Shown piece after piece: positions 1 to 12,800 of a DNA stretch of 64,000 nucleotides. The notes under the pieces are model-generated. The model was not told where the DNA came from and did no database searches. It saw only the letters and a list, made by a program, of their open reading frames with translations. Location: NCBI GenBank assembly GCA_035222895.1, contig JAVYIG010002729.1, positions 124,001 to 188,000 on the forward strand, in the 5' to 3' direction. Made by a program: the position numbers and the translations under genes. Position 1 is the stretch's first letter. Every line of letters begins with the position of its first letter. The DNA comes from Strongylocentrotus droebachiensis (Eukaryota > Echinodermata > Echinoidea > Camarodonta > Strongylocentrotidae).

Positions 1-290
1 GCTATTTGACATTGCTAAAATACACCTTTCTTTTTTTAGTTGACCTAAATGAGCATGTAACATTAAATTTGTCACATTCAAGCTAACCTTATATATTTTT
101 TTATGAAAAAATTGAGGCGGATAGATCTATTAAACAAGTGGAAATCATGAACTCTAATACTTAAAGTGATTAATTTGTTGTTTTTTTCTTCAATTCTTAA
201 ACTTTTTGCAGATTTCAAGCTTTGTGATTTTGCTGACAATCCTGCTACGGTGCCTTCCAGAATAAGCGAGAAACATCAGAACAGTAATGG
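1..290 (+). pseudogene. TMEM183 exon-2 relic with its upstream intron
   Basis: Positions 211-287 read FKLCDFADNPATVPSRISEK after acceptor TTTTGCAG, clearly TMEM183 exon 2 with altered spacing and no donor. Positions 110-200 also match the intron before exon 2 at 38,590-38,680 (AGATCTATTAAACAAGTGG against AGATCTATTGAATTAGTGG). The 42-bp minisatellite begins where the exon ends. Confidence 0.82.
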
Positions 291-805
291 AAACCAAAAC
301 AGACAACCTTTTTAACCAAACAATCCAAGGGATAACCAAAACAGATAACCCTTTTAACAAAACAACCCAAGGGATAACCAAAACAGACAAACTTTTTAAC
401 CAAACAACCCAAGGGATAACCAAAACAGACAACCTTTTTAACAAAACAACTCAAGGGATTACCAAACAATCCAAGGGATTACCAAAACAGACAACCTTTT
501 TAACCAAACAACCCAAGGGATAACCAAAACTGACAACCTTTTTAACCAAACAATCCAAGGGATAACCAAAACAGACAACCTTTTTAACCAAACAACCCAA
601 GGGATAACCAAAACTGACAACCTTTTTAACCAAACAATCCAAGGGATAACCAAAACTGACAACCTTTTTAACCAAACAATCCAAGGGATAACCAAAACAG
701 ACAACCTTTTTAACCAAACAACCCAAGGGATAACCAAAACAGACAACCTTTTTAACCAAACAACCCAAGGGATAACCAAAACAGACAACCTTTTTAACAA
801 AAGAA
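287..805 (+). repeat. 42-bp minisatellite, about 12 copies
   Basis: The unit is GGATAACCAAAACAGACAAC plus CTTTTTAACCAAACAACCCA and two more bases; 42 bp is divisible by three, so spurious long frames (TKTDNLFNQTTQGI on plus) appear. Isolated single units recur at about 1,537, 1,665, 2,300 and 3,045, marking the ends of the larger duplicated units. Confidence 0.9.
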
Positions 806-1299
806 CCTAATGCATGACGAAAACTCGTCATTTAAAATTGAAACCCCCATTTGACTTTCACCACTACTACTTGTACTAGAGCAGAGATTGTGATAAGTCC
901 TAAGTAAACACTAGCGTTGTAATCCACCCCCACCGAAACCTTGATGAGGTGATAGAGAGAGAGATAAGCATGATAGGGGGAAAGCATGGATGGGGAAAGG
1001 AAGGGAGTAGGGAGAAAGAGACACATGCAGGGGTTCGCTGCCAGAGTTAAAATTGTTGTTATATCGCCAATTATGGGTAATTTTGCCTCGTTTGAACTTT
1101 CATTTTGGTCTTCATCTAACTTATTAGTGATTTTTTGACATGAAAATATCTTAAAACAAGTAAAATACTTATTTCCTACTTCTCATTTCCTTTCAGGCAG
1201 AGCCCCAGTAAGAGTTTGTTTACACTAGTATTACGTAAGATGATGAAGAGTCCAGCTGCAATCCAATATCATAATCTCTCACGCAGAGCCTCAAGGCTC

Positions 1300-1525
1300 T
1301 GTCCAAGTTTTTAACGAGAGAAACGAAATTGGGGTACTGCTACCCCACCAGATTAGTAGCTCTCTCAGAGTTTTAACGAGAGAAACGAATCTGGGGTACT
1401 GCTACCCCACCAGATTAGTAGCTCTCTCAAAGTTTTAACGAGAGAAATGAATCTGGGGTAGTGACACCCCACCAGATTACATTGACTGCTATGCTATAGT
1501 GGTGGGGTATAGTTTTAACGAGAGC
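1300..1525. repeat. 62-bp tandem repeat with a hairpin core
   Basis: Three units spaced exactly 62 bp (TTAACGAG at 1311, 1373, 1435) plus a partial unit at 1515. Each contains GGGGTACTGCTACCCC, a 6-bp stem with a 4-nt loop. Confidence 0.82.
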
Positions 1526-1829
1526 TTTTCGTAATGGATAACCAAAACAGACAACCTTTTTAACCAAAAAACCCAATGGATAATCTAAACAGATAACGTT
1601 TCAAATATAACTACCCAATAGTTACCCAAAACAGACAATCTTTTTATTAAAAAAAACTACCCCAGGGATTACCAAAACAACAACCTTTTTAGGGATGGGG
1701 GCCCCGGGGGCCATTGAAGGAGCGTTCACGTCGCGGCCCCTGTCAGATGAAAATCTGTGAATCCTTCAACTACACTACTCACATGTTGCTTTTTTTTGGG
1801 GGGGGGGGGGAATCATTTGTCTTGATGCA

Positions 1830-3400
1830 AGGTATAAGCCTTTGAATATCTACACCTGTACCTTCACAATCCCCAGAATCCAATTTAGTTTTAATTTAAA
1901 AAGAAGTCCAAGCTTCTCTTTTTCCAATTACATTTGATACTACATAACACCCTCTGGCAGTTTGAACCATCTCAAACTTGGTTAGATTTCCCATCTTTAA
2001 AATTACTTATTTCCAGGTTGCTAATATTATTTAGAGGAACAAAATAAATACAGGTAAGGAAATATCTTATTGCGCAAGTCAAAAGTATAGACATAGAGTA
2101 GAACTTTTGTTCTTAAAAAGTGTGCTATTCGGCAGTGCTAAAATACATGTTTTTTTCTGAGTTGACCTAAATGAGCATGTAACATTAGATTTAACACACA
2201 TGCAAGCTTATTCATGACAAACATTAAGACGGGTTGATCTACTGAACAAATGGGAATCTTGAACTCTAATACTAATAGTGATTCATTTTGTATTTTATTT
2301 TACAACCTTTTTAACAAAACAACCCAAGTGATTACCAAAACAACAACCTTTTCGGGGGGGAGGGGGTCCCGGGGGCCATTGAAGGAGCGTTCACGTCGCG
2401 GTCCCTGTCAGATGAAAATCTGCGAATCCTTCAGCTACACTACTCACTTGTCCCTTGAGGGGGGGGGGGGTATTTTTAGGATGTGCTTTTGAATATCTAC
2501 ACCTGAACCCTCCAATCCCCCAAATCTCTTTTTTTTTTAAAGTTTTTTTAATCAAAGTGTTTCTTTTTCCAATTACATTCGATACTACAAAAATCCCTCT
2601 GGCAGTTTCAACCATCTCAAACTAGGTTAGATTGCCCATCTTTAAAATTTACTAATTTCTAGGTTGCTAAAATTATTTACAGAAACGAAAATAAATACAG
2701 GTAAGTAATATCTTATTGCCCAAGTCAAATGTATAAACATAGACTAGAATTTTTGTTCTTAAAAATTTTGCTATTTGACATTGCTAAAATACACCTTTCT
2801 TTTTTTAGTTGACCTAAATGAGCATGTAACATTAAATTTGTCACATTCAAGCTAACCTTATATATTTTTTTATGAAAAAATTGAGGCGGATAAATCTATT
2901 AAACAAGTGGAAATCATGAACTCTAATACTTAAAGTGATTAATTTGTTGTTGTTTTTTTCTTCAATTCTTGCACTTTTTGCAGATTTCAAGCTTTGTGAT
3001 TTTGCCTTCCTTCCAGAATAAGCGAGAAACATCAAAACAGTAATGGATAATCTAAAACAGACAACCTTTTTGGGGGGAGGGGGCTATGAATCCTTCAACT
3101 ACACTACTCACATGTCTCCTTTTTTGGTGCAATGAAGAAGCCTTTGAATATCTACACCTGTACCTTCATAATCCCTAAAATCCCATTTTACTTTAATTTA
3201 AAAAGAAATAATTGCATGGGATACTTCATAAAACCCTCTGGCAGTTTAAACCATCTCAAACTTGGATAGATTTGCCTATCTTTAAAATGACTAATTCCCA
3301 GGTTGCTAGAATAATTGAGAGGAACAAAATAAATACAGGTAAGGAAATATCTTATTGTGCAAGTCAAATTGCATACACATACTTTTGGCAGTACTAAAAT
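1830..3400. repeat. Tandem segmental duplication, three degenerate copies
   Basis: The text TTTGAATATCTACACCTG, then CCTCTGGCAGTTTGAACC, then CAGGTTGCTAATATTATT and AAATAAATACAGGTAAG recurs at about 1,830-2,060, 2,490-2,705 and 3,140-3,345. The copies alternate with the TMEM183 intron/exon-2 relics, so the duplicated unit contained both. Confidence 0.82.
2769..3042 (+). pseudogene. Second TMEM183 exon-2 relic
   Basis: This is a near-identical copy of positions 1-290, but the exon has lost an internal segment (GATTTTGCC then TTCCTTCCAGAATAAGC). A single 42-bp-type unit follows. A third unit at about 2,120-2,300 keeps the intron part and has lost the exon. Confidence 0.78.
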
Positions 3401-5340
3401 ACATATTTTCTGAGTTGACTTAAAGGAGCATGTGAAATTATTTTTAGGCAAATGCTGATAATTATATTTTTTCCATATTTTTGCCCCAGTGGGCAAATTT
3501 TATTTGTATAACTTTTAAAAAATCACATTATATTTTATGCAACCAATATCAATCCAACATTTATGTTCATCATTCAAATACATGGTTCGCCATCTTAAAA
3601 TAAACTTGGTACTTTATATGTTTACAAGTAAAAATAATGCTAAATAATCTCTGTTAAGCATGTGGCAATACAAGTAGCCTATTCATACGCTACGCGAATT
3701 ACAAGGAAAAGCTGTTAGGCAAACACAGCTCAGCATGAAAGCTATTAACTTTACATAGCACTTTATGCAATATTTCTAAGCGCTCTACTATTATCACTCC
3801 AACCTATTTTTCCTCACCTATCCTGATACGGTGCTGAGGTTTTGTAAATGTGGCAAATGTAGATTAATGTCTTGCCAAAAGACATTGGTGCCTTTTATTA
3901 CATTATTTCAGAATGAATTGGAATTGGCAGGATTGGATCGACTGCAAAACAGTTGGACGGTCTTGGCAGGCCATTCATTGTACATTACTATGCAATGCAT
4001 AATTTGTTGTAAATAAAATTATGTACATATTTTTGATATTTAGCGCTTAAGTGCAAATTGTATTTGAGATATCTGTTGTTCATTCAAAGCATGTATATAA
4101 ATAAATTCTTTAAATCATGAAATGATTTTAATACTGTCATGATTTATTTTGTTCACCTAAACAAAATTGAAAGTGCATTTTAAAATGATGTGTCAGATAT
4201 CTGCAGTATGTATAAGATTATATAGGCTTTCATTTTATATACAGCTCCATTCTGTTAATATTTATGGTAAACACACATGAATAAGTACATATGTTGTGTC
4301 ATAAATTTATGACTTTAAACAAAAATAATCATCTCTGAACGACGCCTGAAAAAGCCAGAAACTGGCGACATGCAGAAGTAAGAAGAAAAACTCCCATTAA
4401 CTGATTTTATAATTCAGCTATTTAAATCATTTATATTTAGTGTCTTCTAGAAATCTTTTGATGAACGAGGCATGTTTTATTAGGTAGCAATACTGATTTT
4501 ACATTGCAGTTTAAATGCACTGTTTTTGCAAGGGCGAATCAGTTGCCATGACAGGAAATTTAAATAATCGCATTGGATTTCTTTTTCCTAGATGTAATAA
4601 AAATTGCATGATACCCCTGGAGGATATTTTACTTTTTGGTTTTTCCATTATCTGCAATTCCTAGGCTTATGTTTAGAATACACTTCTTTGCCTAATACAG
4701 GCTTACAGGGATATGTATATGGTCAGAAAAGCTATACAGGCCTATGTGTAAAATAATTCTTTCCTTTTTTAGAATAATTCTGACATATTTACAAAAATTA
4801 TTCATTTAAACAATTACACCATTAAGAAATATCAGTAATTCACACTGCTTACTAGAAATATTACAAAGATAAATGATTTATAATTCTTGTTAAAAGAGAG
4901 ATTGCTTCTTGAAAGCCAATGTTAAATATATTACTCTTGTACATGTTTTGTTTTTATCATAATGATTACACATTGTTACCTTTAGTATTACAAAAATACT
5001 GTTATCTCTTTTCAGTTGAAAGAATCAATTCATTAATAAAAGAAGTACTGCTTTTTCAAATTTCTCTCAAAACAAAAGATAATATTCTCATGGTATATAC
5101 AAATTTACATTGAATGTTAAGAATAATTATTTTTAAAAGCATTTTTACTGAAACAAATTTGATTAAGTTATTCGCAAGTCCTATTGTGACTACCGGTATA
5201 AGACAATTCCTAGTCCAATATGTATGTATCCATGTTGGCACAAAGCAAACATCAGTACTAAGTTTTATCATATTTGCTCAGGTATGGTTGGAGCGGGACT
5301 GTAATGAACTTCAAGCGCAAATCATTCAAGGTTTCTTATT
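3400..5340. other. AT-rich intergenic sequence with a SINE fragment
   Basis: No open frame here resembles a protein. Positions 3,844-3,897 match, on the minus strand, the tail of the tRNA-derived SINEs seen elsewhere (GGCAAATGTAGATTAATGTC). Otherwise nothing recognisable. Confidence 0.5.
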
Positions 5341-6310
5341 TGCTACATAATTAGTACATTCAGAATGAGCTTAGATCCCAAATACAACTTAAGTACGCCA
5401 CGACAATCTTTGGTAAAGTTTCTTTCGTTTGAGTTGATAAATAGAAAAGACATTAACAATTATTCGCTGCTGCACAGGTTTTTGTTCTTCTTCTGAAGTG
5501 GACTATTACACATTATGCAAGAATCGGGATGTAAATTGCCGTGAGACCCATAACAACATGGGGCTTGTCATACAGCGATATATTTACAGTTAAAGGTAAT
5601 ACAAATTTTTGGTATGGGGTCATATTCACATATTGGAAACATATGCGATCCTACAATATTCACTGATCGTTGTCGCGGTCGAAATCGACTCTAAAGTTAT
5701 GAAATTGTAAATAATAAACTCTTTATGTTGTACAGCTCCCTCTCAAGGTCAAGATATTAATTTAACTCTAAAACAATGTTTCTTGACTAAAATCGACCAA
5801 TTAGCTATTCCCGTTCAGAAATTATATACCACAACTACATATTCTGAGATTTTCATGGTCGCAGCTACCATTGTATGGCCGTAGGAGCTATTTGAAATTT
5901 ATCAAAATTTACAGGGAGCACCGGTAAATCTTTATATTCAATTTTTCTCGAAAGCAGAAGTGTTTTAGGGGCTAAAGATTTTAGTGTTTTTAATACATCC
6001 ACAGGGGCATCCAAATATATCAAAATTGTAAAGAATCACTATCCACCCATTTTTCAAAATTTCCCAAAACTTTGTAATACCTTTAAGCTCAAAACATAAG
6101 GATTCTTCTTTTCTACATAGTTAGTACATTCAGAATGAGCTTAGAGCCCAAGTACAGTTTAAGTATGCCACAACGAACTTTAGTTAGTATTCTTTTGTTT
6201 GAAGTGGATTATTACACATTATGCAAGAATCGGGATGCAAGTTGCCGTGAGACCCATAACAAATGGGGCTTGTCATACAGCGATATATCTACAGTTAACT
6301 TTGCGTAACT
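5340..6310. repeat. Direct repeat pair
   Basis: 5,345-5,590 and 6,117-6,300 share TAGTACATTCAGAATGAGCT, TACACATTATGCAAGAATCG and GGGCTTGTCATACAGCGATA in the same order. The spacing of about 770 bp could be a tandem duplication or the ends of a small element; no tRNA primer site or polypurine tract was seen. Confidence 0.7.
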
Positions 6311-6465
6311 TGAAGTCACACAAGTTCAATCAACAATTTTGGACCACACTATGCAAAATGTGTAATTTAGACTTCCTAAGTCAAATTTGGCAAAAATCCA
6401 ACTACTTTTTGCGGTCTCAAAAGATTTGACTAACACAGAGTTTACTGTATTTTCTACCTTGGCAG

Positions 6466-6680
6466 TCAAAACTCTATGTGACATGACAATCAAACCTCTC
6501 TGTGACATCACAATCAAGCCTCTTTGTGACATCACAATCAAAACTCTTTGTGACATCACAATCAAGCCTCTTTGTGACATCACAATCAAGCCTCTTTGTG
6601 ACATCACAATCAAAACTCTTTGTGACATCACAATCAAAGCTCTTTGTGACATCACAATAAAAACTCTTTGTGACATCACA
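6466..6680. repeat. 24-bp minisatellite at the ArsS stop codon
   Basis: About nine units of CTCTTTGTGACATCACAATC plus four bases. Each carries TTGTGA-CA-TCACAA, a near-palindrome one base from the CRE octamer TGACGTCA. On the minus strand the first unit supplies the ArsS stop codon and the array is the start of the 3' UTR. Confidence 0.88.
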
Positions 6681-6845
6681 ATTCAACCGTGGCCCCTTGG
6701 CAGCTAGACCCACTACCAGCCGTGCAACCGAAGCAGTGGGTGTCAGTAACGATTCCGAGGTCGATGACGTCAGCAGCTGATGTGATGTCCCAAACGCTGG
6801 GCCCTTTTCCCCCGCTAGGAATGGGATGAGCAGGACTTGTGGCGT
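6676..6845 (-). CDS. arsS: ArsS-like exon 8 (C-terminus and stop)
   Basis: 170 nt, acceptor CCACAG. It encodes PSVWDITSAADVIDLG, then HCFGCTAGSGSSCQGA, ending VEL and TGA. The last codon and the stop lie inside the first unit of a 24-bp minisatellite, so the 3' UTR starts as repeat. Confidence 0.93.
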
Positions 6846-9800
6846 CTGTGGTATGATAGATACTGCACATTAGTTTATGATTGCAGGGGACTCGAGGGGA
6901 GTGTTTCACAAAGAATGAGATCGACTTTAAGTTGGACTTAACTATGGCAGGCTGTTCATGCCACTGTTTGCTCTCACCATTAACTGGCATTGATCGTGGT
7001 CACAAATCTATAGAATTTACACATTTTTTTGATAATTCACTTTTGAAAGAAAAAATATTACCAATAGATCATAATGGTGAGAGCAAACAGTGGCATGAAC
7101 AGCCTGCCATAGTTAAGTCTAACTTAAAGTTGATCTTAGTCTTTGTGAAACACTCCCCTGGGCGATATGAAAGATAGAGTTCAGGGTTTCCATCTTATAA
7201 ACAATTGCGATTAATTGCAACTTATTTGATATCTGTCGCAACTATATACATGGCAGATAGGGGACTGCACACTTGCGATTGATTAGAGGACTTGGGATTG
7301 ATTCAGATCAATCGCAGCTCTTTATAGGACGATGCCCTGCTTGTGCACTGCCTTCAAATATCAATGTACAAGATTCAAACTTTTGTTACTTACAGACCAG
7401 CAAACTCAAAAATTTAGAGACTGTCCTGCACCTTTTAAGAATTTTAATTTTTCATAAATTCCACATCAAGAACATGAAATCTCCTTGATGATAGGAAATA
7501 TGAATGATTTGAATCAACATTTTATGCCTTTTAAAATAACTGTTACAAAATATTTTCAAAGATGCTTTCCATAATTTTGAAGTCCAACTTAATGCCCTGC
7601 ATTTTTCAGTAGAATGGAATTGTCCTGGGCTTTTGTATCTTCTCCTTTGTTGTGCAAGTTTGAACAATAAAGTGATGTTTAAAAAAAGTTCAACTTAGGA
7701 TCTTTGTGAAAACAACCCCCAGGTCATATAGTGCATGGTGGACTTTACCTGTCTGGACATTCAGGGGTCGCCTGCTCTGGAGGTCCAGCTGTTGGTTTAG
7801 ATCACAGTCAAAGATGCGCCCGTCCCATCCAACATTGATGGTGTTCCTGCACATCAGACCCTCGACAGCTGCGGGGTTGAAGTTACGAACAAGCATGTCC
7901 ATGTAGCCTTCCAACTCGTTCCTGATAAAATTGGAAAGATATAAATTTACATTAATATAATAATGATGGTAAGGAGGAGGGGAAGGAGGAGGAGGAGGGG
8001 AGGAGGGGGAGGAGGAGGAGGATGACTACGACGACAAGGAAAAGTAGAATGCCGATGATAATAATGATGATGAAAATGGTGAGGAGGAGGATGTTGACAA
8101 TGATGATGACAGCTGCAGGGTTAAAATTAAAGGTAAAGACCAGTATTGGAAAGGCCCCAATTTCAAAAAATGAAATGGAAGCTCTTATTACCAATCATGT
8201 GAAAGAACATCTTTTGACTAATACATGCCGATAAAAATGTTGCCGGGAAAACGCCTACTTATTGATATATTTGGTAAATTAGTTTATCTATTGGGATGTG
8301 AGAGATAAACGCATGTGACGTGCACATGTGCGTAGTCCCATATACATCTTTCTGTGTATAGTGCTTGTAACTTTACGAAGACTGGGCCAAATTTCTTATC
8401 ATTTTGATGATTCCAGAACCTTGCAGTACACACCAATATTTATATGCTAGATGATCAACCTTTTCTGATCGATTCCACAACGTTTCTTTCACAATGCAAT
8501 CGCATGACCATAACTGGTCTTTATCTTTAAGGACAAGCATATTCATATAATCTTCCAACTCGTTCCTAATAAAATTGGAAGAGATATACATGTATGTAAT
8601 TTCAATGATGATGATGGTGGTGGTAGTGATGATGGTGGTGATGTTGATGATGATGAGGAGGAGGAGGAGGAGGAGAAGGAGGAAGAAAAGTAGAATGCTA
8701 ATGATGATAATAATGATGATGATATAGATGAAGAGGAGGGAGAGAAGGAGCCGGAGGAAGAGGAGAAGGAGGAAAAGGATGATGATAATGATGATAAACA
8801 GACCCTCTACAGCTGCAGGGTTGAACTTACAGACAAGCATGTTCACATGCTCTTCCAAATCATTCCTAATAAGATATAAATTTATGTAATTACAATGATG
8901 GTGGTTGCAGATGATAAAAATGAGGAGGAGGCGGGGGGAGGAGGAAAAGAAAGACGAAAGGGAGGAGGGAGAAGAGAAGTACAAAAAGGCAGAGGAGGAG
9001 GAGGAGGAAAAGTAGAATGCTGATGAAAATGATCAGGAGGATGCGGATGATGATGGTAACAATGATTGCGACCAGCAGGTTCTTCCAACTTGTTCCTAAT
9101 GAAATTGGAAAGATATCAATTTATGTAATTATAATACTGATGATGATGATAGTGATGACGGTGATGACGATTCTGCTGATGATAAGGATAAGGAGGAGGA
9201 GGAAGAGGATGGCATTAGCGATAATGATGAGAAGAAAGAGGATAATGATAACGATGATGATCCGCAATTCTACCGCTGCAGACGCACAGGTTACATACAA
9301 GCACATTCATGTATTCTTTCATTCACCATTCAAGTGGAAAGATATAAGATGAGAAAGATATACCGGTAATATTATAGAGATATCGACTGCTTTCAGAGGC
9401 CTGGCTGGTTTTACATGCTCAAGGGAACTTGCGCCATTACCCTGAGGCGCGCCTGGGTGGGTGGCGCGCCGAAGGGTCATGGCAGGATATCAAACCAGCC
9501 AGACCTTGAATATTAAAGCAATCGATATCCCTTTTATATGCCGAATTAAAACAAAAAATCTACCAAGAATTCTTACCTTATCCTTTTATCAAGTAAAGAT
9601 TGGTTAAAACATGACAGAAAATCTGAGAAGCTGTCTGTTTATCACCAACGAAAAATGACTGAAGTTTTCGATCAGTTGGGAATCGCAGACAAAAAACACA
9701 GTATGGTGTCCGCGCTCGCTCAAAGAACGTTTTAACACGTAAACCAATGGGCATCGCAGCAAGATTTTATTATTTTCCTGGTAACTGGAATTTTACTCTT

Positions 9801-12800
9801 GGACTATTAATCGGTTTTTGCATTTTTTCGTTTCTTTACGGGAATGGCTAAAATTACGACTGCAATTTTGACCAATCAGATGGCTGGATTTCTTAATCGA
9901 GGTATGTAATACTTCATATTTACGCAAGGGCCGGCCATAGTTGAAGGGGGGATGATAAAGATGATCTGTAGATACATGTATGCTATTGCATTATTGCTTT
10001 CCTTACCATTATCATCTTTGTTAACGATATTCTAATCAATATCATTCAAGTCAGGCCAGCCCTTTACGCAATCTGATAAAGCCTTCTTACCTTCTCACTA
10101 AGAAGTCGGTAAACCTTTTGACGGGAATGTTGGTGATGGTGTAGAGATTGTTGAACTTGATACCGAAGGCCTCGTCTAGTTCCTCCTTGTACTTCTGCTC
10201 CAAGGGACCCTGAGGGGGTGGTAGGAACGCACCTGCAACAAAAAGAAAGTCATCAGCGCCTTGAACATTTTGCGAAATGAATATGGCCAATACAAATACT
10301 CATTTAATATTATTATTGTATTATTATCATTATTACAATGTACTTAGTGTTTTGAGCAGGAGTTCAACGTTTGGGAGGTGGGCCAGACATATTTCTAAAA
10401 GTATCTTGTAGGCTATTTATCATGTTTCAACAGTCTATCACTCACTCAGTCCTCTTGATTTGGGGTTGGCTATGTATCCTCACAATCATATCAGTATTTG
10501 GGCTTAAAGGTAAAAACCAGTATTGGAAACGCCCCAATTTCAAAAAATGAAATGGAAGCTCTTATTAACAATCATGTGAAAGAATATGTTTTGAATATTA
10601 CATGATGATAAAAAAATTGACGGGAAACCGCCTACTAATTGATATATTTGGTAAATTAGTGTATCTCTCGCCTGTTGAGAGATATGAAATGCATGTGTCG
10701 CGCATGTGTGTGTAGTCCCATATATATCTTTCTGTGTACAGTGCTTCTAACTTTATGAAGACTTGGCCAAATTTCTTATCATTTTGATGATTCCAGAACC
10801 TTGCAGTACATCTATGCTAGATGATCAACCTTTTCTGATCGATTTCACAACGTTTCTTTCACAATGCAATGGCATGACCATAACTGGTCTTTAGCTTTAA
10901 AGCGATACCAAACTGATGAACTTTCTGCCCTAGGGTACTACTCATTGCAAAGCGCCATTTCATGGTCAACTTTCCAACGGTCCGTAACCCAATTGCTAAT
11001 TCCCACTATGTAGACAGAGGGCTCTATGCTGGAACCAGCAACGCAGCCAGGGAAGCAGCGACCATACTGCTACAGCTGACCTGAGATGGCGCTAGAGGGG
11101 TTTTTGCATCAGTGCTTCTAGTACAGTTAGCTTTAAAGTCAGCTTGGTGAATTAAAATACCCTACATGTACAATTAACCACTAAATTCATACTTCATATC
11201 TTTACTGAGTGATGTCTTTCTTTAGAAAGTGACATATTAAAGCTTTACCGGTACATCTAAAAGTATTCCACAAAGGCCCTAATTCAATTATTCCACCTAT
11301 CATTTTCGAGTTACGAAAGACACAAAACACATCAAATTTACGATGGGTATGAATAATTTAATTGTGAACTGTATATGTATTCTGAATGAAACTACAGCCA
11401 TTTCACTTAGCTATGAATCTAAATGCAAAGTAAAATACTGACATATTTCATGTATTAAATTGAAAATGGGCCAGGGGGGTGTTTCACAAAGATCCTAAGT
11501 TGAAATTATCTCTAAGTTGGACTTAACATTTATGGAAAGCCGTTAGCATATTATTTGAAAATATTTTGTAAAAGTCAATTTAAAAGGCATAAAATGTTGA
11601 TTTAAATCATTCATATTTTCTATTATCAAGGAGATTTCATGTTCTTGATTTGGAATTTATAAAAAAAAAAAAAATACTTGATTTTTCGCTTTTGAATATA
11701 TTTTATTTTAAGGCTACAAATGGCTCTCCATAATTTGTAAGTCCAACTTAAAGAGAAGTTCAACTTAAGATCTTTGTGAAACACCCCAGGTTTTAATCTT
11801 TGAAATGGCCATATTGTTACCTAGAGGGTTGTAGACGAGATGTATTTCCAGACCGCTATCAGGCTGCCCGTATCCTAGATCATTGAGGGTCTGTAGCGCC
11901 ACCATGCTGCGCTGGAAAACTTGACTACCCCTCTGGATATTGACATTCTTGGCACTGCAAGGAACAAACAAAAAAATGATAAAATACTCTTTAAAAGGAA
12001 TTGTTAAATCTGAGATGAATGGCCCTACGTGTTATCAGTGCCTGTGATATGGTGTAATATTGAAGCCCTAAAAAAATTGCGCTTCAAAATGATCAAGAAG
12101 TGCCTCAAAAAAGTAAAAAATCTGTGGGTGACCGGTTTTACCATACTCATTTTACCCAATAGACTGTAGTGTTAGGAAAACATAAAAATTTGATTTAGAT
12201 TTCAAATCATAAATGTCTTGATAATCAGACATGCGACTGGCTTGTGAAAGTCATGGGATTCATGTATGACCCAAAAGGTTTACGATTGCAGCATGAGCTA
12301 AATCAAGGATTTTTTTTAAAGGATCTGAGACAAAGTTACCGGATCTCTTTAACAGAAATTAGACAATATTCTTAATACAAGACAAATGCCTTTGCTCTAA
12401 ATTCAGTACAGGAAATGGATGAAATTATTCATTACATATCACAATGAAAACAAAAAGCTTATAATCAAATGTCAACTAATGACCTTGACCTTGACCAACT
12501 AGCCCCAAAATGTAATTGGATCATCTTCCTATGGTAATACTGTCACCATGTTTAAATATTGCGATAGTAAGACTTAAAAACTTTACTTTTTGAATTGCTG
12601 TAACGATGATCTTAATCTTAACTTTGATCCGAGACACAAGATTTTATGTTCACATGTTGTCTACCGGTAGTAAAGATTAAAAAACAAGCCTTATCTACCT
12701 TCATCAGACATAATTTTTGACTGGAGGCCCTGTGTGTAGGAGAGTCACAACCTACATGCACTTTGAACATGACGGACAAAGAAAGCGCACAAAATATACG

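Larger units (their letters stand above)
7930..9260. repeat. GAT/GAG microsatellite blocks between exon-7 copies
   Basis: Purine-rich GATGATGATG and GGAGGAGGAG tracts at 7,970-8,110, 8,600-8,800, 8,895-9,060 and 9,135-9,265 alternate with ArsS exon-7 fragments. They create apparent frames rich in Ile/Leu or Arg/Met that are not genes. Confidence 0.85.

Noticed and set aside
190..831. Overlapping 84-126-codon frames with repeated LSVLVIPWVVWLKR or CFGYPLGCLVKKV units
   Set aside because: They are translations of the 42-bp minisatellite; the period is a multiple of three so any frame stays open.
5340..6310. A small LTR retrotransposon suggested by the direct repeat
   Set aside because: No TG...CA ends, primer-binding site, polypurine tract or coding remnants.
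6326..6679. 117-codon minus frame starting ATG at the ArsS stop (TGATG overlap), repeated MSQRVLIV
   Set aside because: It is the 24-bp minisatellite read in another frame; the stop-start overlap is coincidence of the repeat.
8373..8984. 203-codon minus frame rich in Ile/Leu/Phe with a membrane-like look
   Set aside because: It is GAT/GAG microsatellite translation joined to two ArsS exon-7 relics.
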